Assembly: GCA_007126835.1 (NCBI GenBank)
Contig: SLAO01000097.1
Coordinates: 1 to 24,042, forward strand
Direction of reading: 5' to 3'
DNA length: 24,042 bases
Origin: Nitriliruptorales bacterium
GTDB taxonomy: Bacteria > Actinomycetota > Nitriliruptoria > Euzebyales > Egibacteraceae
Shown here: positions 16,998 to 24,042 of the stretch, one piece after another
How positions within the stretch are numbered: the stretch's first letter is position 1
Layout: every line of letters begins with the position of its first letter
Made by a program: the position numbers and the translations under genes
Notes under the pieces: model-generated
Told to the model about the DNA's origin: nothing
The model's database searches: none
The model's input: the letters and a program-made list of their open reading frames with translations, nothing else

Positions 16998-18131
16998 CTA
17001 CGGGTCGCGCTCGATGACGGTGGGCCCACCGGGCGCGTCGATTCCGGTCTCGTCGACGACCGGGCCGCCGGCCGGCGCGTCGTCATCCGCGTGGTCGCCG
17101 CCTTCGATCACCGTGGGGCCGTCCGGGGCGTCCACGCTCGTCTCGTCGTCGAAATCGCGGTCTCGGATCGGTTCGGCGTCGGCCGACGTGTCCGTGCTTG
17201 CGCCGGACCCACCGGCAGCGTGCGAAGCTTCGGTAGCGGGGCCTGCCTGTCCGGTGGCGCCTTCGCTGCTGGACGCAGCGGTTTCCCTGTTCGTGGCGCC
17301 CGGCGGACTTCCAGGCGGCTCCTGCTGGGCCGGTGCCTCCTCGGTGGGCCTGTCTTCGAGGGGGGCCGGGGGGTGCGGGCCGGCCACGGCCGCACTGTCC
17401 GCCAGCTCCACGGGTTCGTACGCAGGCTCGCCGACGCCGCCGGGCTCCTCGGCGCCGGGCTCAGTCGTGGACGCCGGGGCATGCGCCTCGCCCGTGGCCG
17501 CAGCGTCGCCCGCGTCGCCGCTGCCATCCCGCTCGGGTAGTGCGACGACCGCGGCGCCCAGTACGACCACGGCGGCGAGAGTGCCGCCACCCCCGCGCAT
17601 GGTGGTCAGCCGCCGTCTCGCAGCGGCGTTCCGACCGATCGCCGCGGCGAGCAGCTCCACGATTTCGTCGGTGTCGAGCTGGAAGGCCTCCGCCAGGGCG
17701 ATCGTGTCGTCCTCCCGGAGGGTGGCCGGGTTGCGCATGGGCTGAGCGCGCAGACGGTTCACCAGGCGTACGTACCGGTCCAGGTACGTACCGGGGTCTG
17801 CCGTGTCCGGCAGCGTCATGACCTCGTCACCGATCCGGAAGCGTCCCCGCTCGAGGTCGATGAGGACGGTGTGCCGGTTGGGCACCACCTCGGCAACCTC
17901 CAGTCCGTACAGCGCAGCGAGGCACTCGAGCTTGGCGACGTCCAGCCGACGTCTGCCCCGCTCGACCGCTCGCAGATCAGCGACCGTGACCGTGCCGGCG
18001 CTGGCCCGCCCCAGGTCGGCAAGGCGCAACCCGGCTGACTTCCGGTGCTTGCGCAGCAGGGCGCCGAAGCGCGCGGCGTAGCCCTGTGCCTCGACGATCC
18101 CGTCGGCCAGGCCCGCCTCGGTCGCCGCCAT
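16998..18131 (-). CDS. Membrane-anchored XRE-type helix-turn-helix protein, function unknown
   Basis: A 377-residue protein starting at the ATG at 18131, with GGGGAGGAG placed 8 nt upstream. The open frame goes 36 codons further but without a ribosome binding site. An XRE/Cro-type HTH spans about 18-80 (RFGALLRKHRKSAGLRLADLG, then LRAVERGRRRLDVAKLECLAALYGLE). A conserved-looking segment follows (RGRFRIGDEVMTLP, then DRYVRLVNRLRAQP at 119-131) and a further helical pair at 141-167. A single hydrophobic segment at 182-199, preceded by RRR (172-174), suggests a cytoplasmic N-terminus. The C-terminal 178 residues are Ala/Pro/Glu/Ser-rich and should lie outside the membrane. They end in two copies of DETxxDAPxGPTVIE (329-343 and 360-374). 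It heads the glgE-treS-mak-glgB series and has the best promoter in the window, so it is a candidate regulator or sensor for glucan/trehalose metabolism. RodZ was considered, but no RodZ-type C-terminal domain is recognised. Confidence 0.8.
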   Translation of the reverse strand: MAATEAGLADGIVEAQGYAARFGALLRKHRKSAGLRLADLGRASAGTVTVADLRAVERGRRRLDVAKLECLAALYGLEVAEVVPNRHTVLIDLERGRFRIGDEVMTLPDTADPGTYLDRYVRLVNRLRAQPMRNPATLREDDTIALAEAFQLDTDEIVELLAAAIGRNAAARRRLTTMRGGGGTLAAVVVLGAAVVALPERDGSGDAGDAAATGEAHAPASTTEPGAEEPGGVGEPAYEPVELADSAAVAGPHPPAPLEDRPTEEAPAQQEPPGSPPGATNRETAASSSEGATGQAGPATEASHAAGGSGASTDTSADAEPIRDRDFDDETSVDAPDGPTVIEGGDHADDDAPAGGPVVDETGIDAPGGPTVIERDP

Positions 18132-18279
18132 GTCCCGCGCTCCTCCCCGTTTCCGATGCCCCTCGCGTCCCGTTGGGGTGGTTGTCGACGCCGCGACCGT
18201 GAACCTGAACCGCCGACACGCGTCCCCGCACTGACGCACTACGGGGCAGAGGACGGGCCAACCCGTTGTGACTAGTGCG

Positions 18280-18309
18280 ACTATACCCCACCAGTGATAC
18301 TTCTGTCAC
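18280..18309 (-). promoter_or_regulatory. Sigma-70-type promoter for the XRE-type gene and probably the glgE unit
   Basis: On the minus strand a -35 box GTGACA (18304-18309; one change from TTGACA) and a -10 box TATAGT (18280-18285; one change from TATAAT) are separated by 18 bp. Transcription would start near 18273, giving a 5' leader of about 140 nt before the ATG at 18131. The leader contains ACGGG-TTGG-CCCGT as a small hairpin; no known riboswitch was recognised in it. Confidence 0.65.
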
Positions 18310-18320
18310 CCCGTGTGACA
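18304..18320. promoter_or_regulatory. Perfect inverted repeat overlapping the -35 box, likely operator
   Basis: TGTCAC-CCCGT-GTGACA is a perfect 6-bp dyad with a 5-bp centre. Its promoter-proximal arm is the -35 hexamer itself, so a bound dimer would block RNA polymerase. The arms differ from the CRP/GlxR consensus (TGTGA-N6-TCACA). The adjacent XRE-type protein is an obvious candidate binder, but nothing in the sequence proves it. It lies 18 bp past the stop of the response-regulator gene. Confidence 0.5.
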
Positions 18321-18337
18321 ACGCGGGGCGGGGTCGG

Positions 18338-18832
18338 CTATCGGTCTCCAGCGCGCTTGGCGTGGACGGCGAGCAGCCGACCGCCGTCGAGCACCTGGAC
18401 GTAGGGCAAGACGTCATCGACGTGCTCGGCGACGAAATCGGTCAACAGGTCGCGGACCACCGAGCGAAGCTGCTCGGGTGCCCATGGCTTCGCGATGTAG
18501 TGGTCGAGCTTGGCGCGGTTGACCGCCTCGATCGTGTCCTCCAGACCAGCCTGGCCGGTCACCAGGACCTTCCGCGCGCCGGCCAGGTCCGGGTCGTGGT
18601 GCAGCTCGACGAGGAACTCCACGCCCGTCTCGCCGGGCAAGAGGTGGTCGGCGAGCACCAGGGCGACGTGGTCACCCGTGGCACGGAGCTCCTCGAGGGC
18701 GGCGCGTGCGTCGTCGGCGCTCTCGGCGGTCTCGACGACCACGGTGGGGGCGAACGGCTCGAGGTCGCGGACGATCGCGTCCCGAACTGGGGGCTCGTCC
18801 TCCAGGCAGAGGATGGCGAGTCGGGGCGTCAT
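18338..18832 (-). CDS. Receiver-only response regulator
   Basis: A 164-residue protein consisting of one REC domain (about 5-130) and a 35-residue tail. The acidic pair E11/D12, phosphoacceptor D62 (LVLADHLLPGETG), T92 (VLVTGQAG) and K115 (HYIAKPWAPEQL) are all present, so phosphorylation should occur. No DNA-binding or enzymatic output domain follows, so it probably signals by protein contact or as a phosphotransfer intermediate. The ATG at 18832 overlaps the kinase TGA as ATGA, which fixes the start; the longer open frame upstream is kinase sequence in another frame. It is the last gene of the transporter-kinase-receiver unit, and the cognate kinase is clearly the overlapping gene. Confidence 0.88.
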   Translation of the reverse strand: MTPRLAILCLEDEPPVRDAIVRDLEPFAPTVVVETAESADDARAALEELRATGDHVALVLADHLLPGETGVEFLVELHHDPDLAGARKVLVTGQAGLEDTIEAVNRAKLDHYIAKPWAPEQLRSVVRDLLTDFVAEHVDDVLPYVQVLDGGRLLAVHAKRAGDR

Positions 18833-20373
18833 CGGGACGGATCCTCTCGGCTGGCGTGGTCGTTGCCTTCGGCAATCGACCTCGGCGGCTTGGGCGGCAG
18901 CTGCACGCGAACCGTCGTCCGGCCCGGTTGGCTGTCGATGTCGATCTGCCCTCCGTGGCGGCGGACGATCTGCCTGCAGATCGAGAGCCCGAGGCCGAGA
19001 CCGTAGGCTATCCGGCCACCCTTGGTTGTGAAGTGCGGCTCGAAGATGCGGTCGAGGTTCTCTGGCGGGATCCCCGGGCCGGAGTCGGTGATCGCGACCT
19101 CGACCCCGCCGTCGGTTGGCCGGGTCGCCACATCCAGTCGCCCGCGCTGACCCATCGCGTCGAGGGCGTTGACGATGATGTTGGTCCACACCTGGTTCAG
19201 CTCACCCGGGTGCGCGGTGATCTCGGGGACCTCTTCGTAGTGCCGGACCACCTCGACGTGTTCGAGGCGGTGCGCCAAGAGCCGGAGCGTCTCGTCGAGG
19301 CCCTCGCGCACGTCGACGCCCCCGACGAGGTCCCGACCGGCCCTTGCGTACGAGCGCAGGCCTTGGACCAGCCCCGAGATCCGGTCGGCGGATTCGCGCA
19401 GGTTGCGCATCGCCTCGCCCAGGCCGTGGAGGCGTTCGAGCTCGGTCAGCAGCGCGGAGCGCTCGGCTGCGTCCAGCCCTTCAAGCAACGAGCGAGCCTC
19501 GTCGACGTCATCGATGCCCGCCGCGAGCAGGCGCTCGGCGAGGTCGCGGTCGCCGAGCGCCTCGGCCAGTGCCGCCCGTCGACGGCGCTGCTCGGCGGTC
19601 GACATCGGGCCCTGTTGGCGAGCGCGTTCCAGCGCCTGCATGCGCCAGCCGCCGTCGGGGCCGCTGGCCAGCAGATCGGTGACGTCGCTGGTGATGAACT
19701 CCGCCGCCCGGGTCAGGGCGGCCAGGGGGTTGTTGAGCTCGTGGGCGAGGCCGGCGGCCAACTCACCCAGCGTGGCCATGCGCGCGGATTGCACGACCTG
19801 CGACTGGGCCTCCTCGAGCTGGGTGAGCGTCTGCTCGAGCCGGTCTCGATCCTCGGCCAGTGACCGGGCCAAGCGGGTGTTCTCGACCTGCAGCTCCACC
19901 GCCCGGCGGTGTCGGCGCGACAGCGACAACACGAGCACGTGGACGAAGCGGTGCGCCAACGCGGGATGCTCGCGCAGCACGCGGTCGAGCTCAGCGAACG
20001 AGATCGGCAGCAGTGTCGCGTCGCTGGTCGCCCGCACGGTGAACGATGCCCGCCCGGTGCGGGTCAGGGACGTCAGCCCGATGATCCGCCCGGTGGAGGC
20101 CACATGGACGAGGAGCTCACCTTCGGGCGTGGTCTTGGTCAGCTCGACCTGGCCGTCGATGAGCACGGCGATGCCGGAGGGCTTCTCGCCTTCTTGCAGC
20201 AGCACCGTGCCTGCTTCAACGTGCCTGCGGGCAGGGTGGCCCAGGGCGCGGTCCAAGTCGGCGATCATCGCCTCCTCGAGCGCGGTGTCGTCGACTTCGT
20301 GGCGCAAGATCGCCCGGCTGACGTAGTCGCCGCTGTCGGTGTCGTGCGCCGGCGGGTTCGGGTTGGTGTCCAT
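18829..20373 (-). CDS. Soluble sensor histidine kinase with N-terminal cNMP-binding-like domain
   Basis: A 514-residue protein. Residues about 35-145 form a cyclic-nucleotide-binding-like beta roll (EGEKPSGIAVLIDGQVELTK). A coiled-coil-like linker (about 155-195) leads to the H-box ATLGELAAGLAHELNNPLAAL with H211. The kinase domain has the N box NQVWTNIIVNALDAM (393-407), the G1 box DSGPGIP (430-436), FEPHFTTKG (444-452) and the G2 box GLGLGL (458-463). About 115 residues separate the H-box from the second dimerisation helix (SADRISGLVQGLRSYAR), so an extra Arg/Glu/Leu-rich helical insert of about 80 residues is present. No membrane segment exists, so it senses a cytoplasmic signal. The ATG at 20373 (MDTNPNPP) is 10 bp after the transporter stop; earlier codons would overlap the transporter. 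In place of the usual Gly-Glu of a cNMP phosphate-binding cassette it has GLTSLTRTGRASFTVRA, so the ligand may not be cAMP. Confidence 0.88.
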   Translation of the reverse strand: MDTNPNPPAHDTDSGDYVSRAILRHEVDDTALEEAMIADLDRALGHPARRHVEAGTVLLQEGEKPSGIAVLIDGQVELTKTTPEGELLVHVASTGRIIGLTSLTRTGRASFTVRATSDATLLPISFAELDRVLREHPALAHRFVHVLVLSLSRRHRRAVELQVENTRLARSLAEDRDRLEQTLTQLEEAQSQVVQSARMATLGELAAGLAHELNNPLAALTRAAEFITSDVTDLLASGPDGGWRMQALERARQQGPMSTAEQRRRRAALAEALGDRDLAERLLAAGIDDVDEARSLLEGLDAAERSALLTELERLHGLGEAMRNLRESADRISGLVQGLRSYARAGRDLVGGVDVREGLDETLRLLAHRLEHVEVVRHYEEVPEITAHPGELNQVWTNIIVNALDAMGQRGRLDVATRPTDGGVEVAITDSGPGIPPENLDRIFEPHFTTKGGRIAYGLGLGLSICRQIVRRHGGQIDIDSQPGRTTVRVQLPPKPPRSIAEGNDHASREDPSR

Positions 20374-20383
20374 GTTCAGCAGC

Positions 20384-21805
20384 TCACATCCCGGCAATGC
20401 CGAGCAGGTCCCACAGCAGCGGCGCGACCCCGAGGAAGAGGACGAGCCCGATCGCGCCCACGGCCAGCCCCGCAACGGCGAGGTGGCGCGTGGTGACCGC
20501 ACCGGTGGCGTAGGCGATCGCGTTGGGAGGCGTCGAGATCGGCAGCGCCATCGCCAGCGAGCATCCCACGGCGATGATGATGCCCGCGAGCAGCGGGTTG
20601 ACCGCGACCGCGTCGCTCATCGCCATCGTGAGTCCGATCGGCACCAGCAAGTTGGCCGTGGCCGAGTTCGAGATGGTGGTCGACAAGCCCAGGGCGATCA
20701 GGGCGAGAACCACCAGCAGGCCCGCAGTCGGCAGGACCTCCCACTCGACTAGGCCCACGATCCAGGCATCGACGCCGGCGGCGCTCATCCCGGTGGCCAG
20801 CGCGATCCCACCGCCGACCAGCCAGAGGACGTCCCAGCGCACGTTTTGGATCTCGGGGACCCCGAACACGCGGGTGGCCAGCAGCACGACGACGGGGAAG
20901 AACCCCACCACCTGGCTGTTGACGCCGTGCAGTGGCTCGGTCAGCCACAAGCCCACGGTGACGATGAAGGTCACGTAGAAGATCAGCGCCGGGCGGCTGG
21001 TCTCGAACTTGCCCTCGATCGACAAACTGATGCTCTTGGTCGGGCTGCGGTGGAGCCGGCCGAGCAGCACCCACGCAGCCGCCAGGGTCAGCAGCATGAA
21101 CGGCAGGGTGGCCAGCATCCACTCGAGGAACGTGATGGTGATCCCCGCCTCGGCGAGCCCACCGAGCGCGATCGCGTTCGGCGGTGTGCCCACCGGGGTG
21201 GCGATCCCCCCGACGTTGGCCGCGATGGGGATGGACAGCGCCAGTCCTGTGCGCAACCGGTCGCCCGGCGGCAAGGTCGCGGTGACCGACAGGACCACCG
21301 CGGTCATCGTCGCTGTGGTGGCGGTGTTGCTCATGAACATCGACAAGACCGCCGTGATCAGCATCAAGCCGAGCATGATCCCGCGGGGCGACGTGCCGAA
21401 GGGCTTCAGCAACACGCGCGCGAGGTTGCGGTCCAGCGAGTACTTCGCGGCGCCCTCGGCCAGGAAGAACCCGCCAAGGAAGAGCATCAGCACCGGGTTG
21501 GCCAGGGCGGCGTAGAAGTCGGCGAACGGCGGGGCCTCGAACCCGCCGGGGACGGGAAGGACCGCGGCGTCGGAGATGAGCAGGATCTCCGCGCCGATGA
21601 TGGCCACAGCGGTGGCGTGCAGAGGGATCGCCTCGGTCACCCACAGCACGATCGCCGCCAGGAACACGCCAAGCATCCGGTGCCCAGCCGCGTCGAGGCC
21701 GTCGGGCTGAAGCACGAGCGGGAGCACGAACGCCACGAGCGCTGCGAGCAGTCCTACGCGCTGGAGGGCGGTCTGCTCGGAGGCGCCCCGCTCGCGGCGC
21801 CTCAC
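20384..21805 (-). CDS. SLC13/DASS family sodium-coupled anion (dicarboxylate) transporter
   Basis: A 473-residue integral membrane protein with about a dozen hydrophobic segments and the internal two-fold repeat of the divalent anion:sodium symporter family. The first repeat has MSNTATTATM (SNT at 159-161) and GTPPNAIALG (206-215). The second has ISNSATANLLVP (SNS at 379-381) and STPPNAIAYATG (424-435). These match the substrate and sodium sites described for the bacterial homologue VcINDY, so import of C4-dicarboxylates or related anions is likely; the exact substrate cannot be read from sequence. The start is GTG at 21805 with GGGGAG about 7 nt upstream. It is the first gene of a unit with the histidine kinase (10-bp gap) and the receiver protein, which suggests that uptake and sensing are linked. 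It is divergent from glgP. Confidence 0.92.
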   Translation of the reverse strand: MRRRERGASEQTALQRVGLLAALVAFVLPLVLQPDGLDAAGHRMLGVFLAAIVLWVTEAIPLHATAVAIIGAEILLISDAAVLPVPGGFEAPPFADFYAALANPVLMLFLGGFFLAEGAAKYSLDRNLARVLLKPFGTSPRGIMLGLMLITAVLSMFMSNTATTATMTAVVLSVTATLPPGDRLRTGLALSIPIAANVGGIATPVGTPPNAIALGGLAEAGITITFLEWMLATLPFMLLTLAAAWVLLGRLHRSPTKSISLSIEGKFETSRPALIFYVTFIVTVGLWLTEPLHGVNSQVVGFFPVVVLLATRVFGVPEIQNVRWDVLWLVGGGIALATGMSAAGVDAWIVGLVEWEVLPTAGLLVVLALIALGLSTTISNSATANLLVPIGLTMAMSDAVAVNPLLAGIIIAVGCSLAMALPISTPPNAIAYATGAVTTRHLAVAGLAVGAIGLVLFLGVAPLLWDLLGIAGM

Positions 21806-22088
21806 CGCCGATCTCCCCGGTCGGGCACGTCTGCAACGACGGGTGCGGCGGGCGGGCGTGCGTCGAACGCGACAGCATCAGTTGGCAGCATTCCCGCATT
21901 CTGCACCTTGGTGGTGCAAGACGACGTGACAACCGCCTCCTGCTCGAAGGGTCGACCGGACGGGCCAGACGAGTCCCGGCAGCGATTTCGGGCCCCACTC
22001 GAGTTCTCACCGAAGGTCGCGGACGTCTAGCCTTGCCGTTCGACCATCCCTTCTGACCGCTTACCCCTGCCCGTCCGAGGAGCCCGCC
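21806..22088. promoter_or_regulatory. Divergent transporter/glgP intergenic region
   Basis: A 283-bp gap between two divergent genes. It contains the dyad TGCACC-TTGGT-GGTGCA at 21902-21918 (perfect 6-bp arms) and the palindrome ACTCGAGT near 21997-22004. A weak promoter toward glgP is possible: TTCTCA (22004-22009), 18 bp, TAGCCT (22028-22033). GAGGAG at 22077-22082 is the glgP ribosome binding site, 6 nt before the GTG. No convincing promoter toward the transporter and no small gene or RNA was recognised. Confidence 0.4.
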
Positions 22089-24042
22089 GTGATCAAGGCG
22101 TTGCACACCTTCCGTGTTCGGCCGTCGCTGCCACCCGAGCTCGCCTCACTGGCCGAACTCGCCGGCAACCTCCGGTGGTCATGGCATCGACCCACTCGGG
22201 AGCTGTTCCGCTGGGCGGACCCCGAGGCCTGGGAGGCCACGCGGGAGAACCCAGTCGAGTTGCTCGGCTGGCTCGACGAAGACCGCATCGCGCAGCTCGC
22301 CGGGGACGAGGCATTTCGAGCCGAGCTCGCCCGGCTCCACGCCGACCTCGAGTCGTACCGGACCGAGGAACGCTGGGCCCAAGCCCAGGACCCGCAGCCA
22401 CCCCCCGTGGCGTACTTCTCCCCGGAGTTCGGGATCTCGCACGCGATGCAGACGTACTCCGGAGGGCTGGGCATCCTCGCCGGCGACCACCTCAAGGCCG
22501 CCAGCGACCTGGGGCTCGACATGGTCGGCGTGGGGTTGCTCTACCGGCACGGGTACTTCCGTCAGAACCTCGACGCGGACGGCTGGCAGCACGAGCGCTA
22601 CCCCGACCTCAACCCGCACGGGCTGCCCCTGACCCGGTTGGAGCGTGACGGGCACCCAGCCAAGATCGAAGTGCGCCTTGCCGACCACCAGGTTGCCTGC
22701 CAGATCTGGCGCGCCGAGGTCGGGCGGGTGGCGCTGCTGCTGCTCGACACCGACCTGCCCGAGAATCGTCCAGAGGACCGCACCGTCACCGACAAGCTCT
22801 ACGGCGGGGATCGCGAGCACCGCATCCGCCAGGAGCTCGTGCTCGGCATCGGCGGCGTACGTGCCCTCGACCTCGCCCGCGAGCTCGGCGAGGTCGCTGT
22901 CGACCCTGCCCTGTACCACTCCAACGAGGGCCACGCGGGGTTCTTGCAGCTCGAGCGCGTCCGCCGGCTCGTGATCGCCGAGGCCCTGAGCTTCGACGAG
23001 GCGATCGAGGCCTCCCGCGCGTCGGTGCTGTTCACCACGCACACGCCGGTGCCGGCGGGCATCGACGTGTTCTCGCGCGACTTGATGCAGCGCTACTTCA
23101 CCCGCTACGCGGCGGACTGCGGCATCGACTTCGACCGGCTGATGGCCCTTGGCCAGGTCGAGCCCACCCCGGGTGAGGGTGAGTTCAACATGGCGGTGAT
23201 GGGCCTTCGCCTGTCGGCTCGCGCCAACGGGGTGTCGCAGCTGCACGGCAAGGTGGCCCGCCGGATGTTCGCGCCCCTGTGGCCCGACCTGTCCGAGGAC
23301 GAGGTTCCTGTCACGTCTGTGACCAACGGCGTGCACGCGGCCACCTGGGTGGGGCCCGAGGCCACGGCCGTGTACGACCGCCACCTGCCCCGCGACTGGG
23401 CGCACGACCCGGACGCGTGGAGCGACACCGCTGCCATCGGCGACGACGAGCTGTGGCGCGTGCGGGAGCGGGCCCGCGAACGACTCGTGTCCGAGCTGCG
23501 CACGTGGGTGCGCCGGCAGCGGGAGCGTCGCGGTGAGCCGGCCAGCACCCTGACGTGGACCGACGAGATCTTCGACCCTCAGGCGCTGACCATCGGGTTC
23601 GCCCGCCGGTTCGCCGAGTACAAGCGCGGCAACCTGCTGCTGAGCCAGCCCGAGCGCCTGCGGGCGCTGCTGGTGTCCACCGACCGTCCCGTGCAGCTCG
23701 TCTTCAGCGGCAAGGCCCACCCCGCCGACGAGCGCGGCAAGGACATCATCCGCCAGCTGGTCCACTTCTCGGCCGATCCCGACCTGCGGACGCGGTTGGT
23801 GTTCGTCGAGGACTACGACATGGACCTCGCTCGGACGCTGTACGCGGGGGTGGACGTCTGGTTGAACAACCCCCGGCGACCCTATGAGGCGTGCGGGACG
23901 AGCGGGGAGAAGGCCGTGTTGAACGGCGCGCTGCACTGCTCCACCCTCGACGGATGGTGGGACGAGCTCTTCGACGGCGAGAACGGGTTCGCCATCGGCT
24001 CTGGTGAGGAGCTGCTCGACGCCGGCCAGCAGGACGCCGGGG
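22089..24042 (+). CDS. glgP: Alpha-glucan phosphorylase GlgP, 5' part (DUF3417-type, GT35)
   Basis: The frame is open from a GTG at 22089 to the right edge, giving 651 residues of a protein whose family is usually about 850 long. It phosphorolyses alpha-1,4-glucan to glucose-1-phosphate with pyridoxal phosphate. The N-terminal DUF3417 region (PPELASLAELAGNLRWSWHRPT) marks the short bacterial GlgP type. VAYFSPEFGISHAM, YSGGLGILAGDHLKAASDLG, YHSNEGHAGFLQLER, FTTHTPVPAGID and SVTNGVHAATWV follow in the family order. NNPRRPYEACGTSGEKAVLNG contains the PLP lysine K608; the residue before it is Glu where many members have Met. The GTG is supported by GAGGAG 6 nt upstream and by the immediate family homology. 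It provides the degradative exit from the glucan made by the GlgE pathway genes. The last ~200 residues are outside the window. Confidence 0.95.
   Translation, partial: MIKALHTFRVRPSLPPELASLAELAGNLRWSWHRPTRELFRWADPEAWEATRENPVELLGWLDEDRIAQLAGDEAFRAELARLHADLESYRTEERWAQAQDPQPPPVAYFSPEFGISHAMQTYSGGLGILAGDHLKAASDLGLDMVGVGLLYRHGYFRQNLDADGWQHERYPDLNPHGLPLTRLERDGHPAKIEVRLADHQVACQIWRAEVGRVALLLLDTDLPENRPEDRTVTDKLYGGDREHRIRQELVLGIGGVRALDLARELGEVAVDPALYHSNEGHAGFLQLERVRRLVIAEALSFDEAIEASRASVLFTTHTPVPAGIDVFSRDLMQRYFTRYAADCGIDFDRLMALGQVEPTPGEGEFNMAVMGLRLSARANGVSQLHGKVARRMFAPLWPDLSEDEVPVTSVTNGVHAATWVGPEATAVYDRHLPRDWAHDPDAWSDTAAIGDDELWRVRERARERLVSELRTWVRRQRERRGEPASTLTWTDEIFDPQALTIGFARRFAEYKRGNLLLSQPERLRALLVSTDRPVQLVFSGKAHPADERGKDIIRQLVHFSADPDLRTRLVFVEDYDMDLARTLYAGVDVWLNNPRRPYEACGTSGEKAVLNGALHCSTLDGWWDELFDGENGFAIGSGEELLDAGQQDAG

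Noticed and set aside
16919..17086. Upstream 56-codon extension of glgE
   Set aside because: It overlaps the end of the XRE-type gene and has the composition of an out-of-frame translation; the family N-terminus begins at MKGRVEIS.
16998..18131. RodZ-like cytoskeletal protein
   Set aside because: HTH plus one membrane segment recalls RodZ, but the tail is low-complexity with no RodZ-type beta domain and the neighbours are not cell-shape genes.
20376..22106. 576-codon open frame on - over the transporter
   Set aside because: Out of frame with the transporter motifs; Arg/Gly/Pro-rich with no membrane or domain character.

Overview
The window is high-GC DNA, densely packed with bacterial genes, with overlapping stop/start pairs, GTG and TTG starts, and GAGGAG-type ribosome binding sites. 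The GlgE pathway (treS, mak, glgE, glgB), a DUF3417-type alpha-glucan phosphorylase, and an XRE-type protein with a membrane segment all point to an actinobacterium (Actinomycetota). A GH57/DUF3536 protein among the trehalose genes is not what I expect near these genes in Streptomyces or Mycobacterium. It may suggest a deeper-branching lineage, but that is only an inference. No rRNA, tRNA, IS element or CRISPR array was seen.

Layout, left to right. (1) + strand: the 3' end of glgX (debranching enzyme), overlapped by treY. (2) - strand, convergent with treY and only 3 bp away: treZ followed by a GH57/DUF3536 protein. (3) A 143-bp divergent gap, then proS (prolyl-tRNA synthetase) on +, a housekeeping gene embedded in the sugar cluster. 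(4) A tandem 63-bp repeat whose two copies each form a long hairpin, lying between convergent proS and glgB. (5) - strand: an XRE-type membrane-anchored HTH protein, then glgE, treS, mak, glgB, probably one transcription unit. Its best promoter lies at about 18280-18309 and overlaps a perfect inverted repeat. (6) - strand: an SLC13/DASS transporter, a soluble histidine kinase with a cNMP-binding-like domain, and a receiver-only response regulator. (7) A divergent intergenic region and the 5' part of glgP on +.

Together the enzymes describe a closed alpha-glucan/trehalose loop. GlgX debranches glycogen; TreY converts the reducing end of the chain to trehalosyl form; TreZ releases trehalose. 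TreS isomerises trehalose to maltose; Mak phosphorylates maltose; GlgE uses maltose-1-phosphate to extend glucan; GlgB branches it; GlgP withdraws glucose-1-phosphate. The catalytic residues expected for each GH13 enzyme can be read in the translations, so the route looks functional. Three items are less explained: the GH57/DUF3536 protein in the treZ unit, the transmembrane HTH protein heading the glgE unit, and the transporter-kinase-receiver module with no DNA-binding output.
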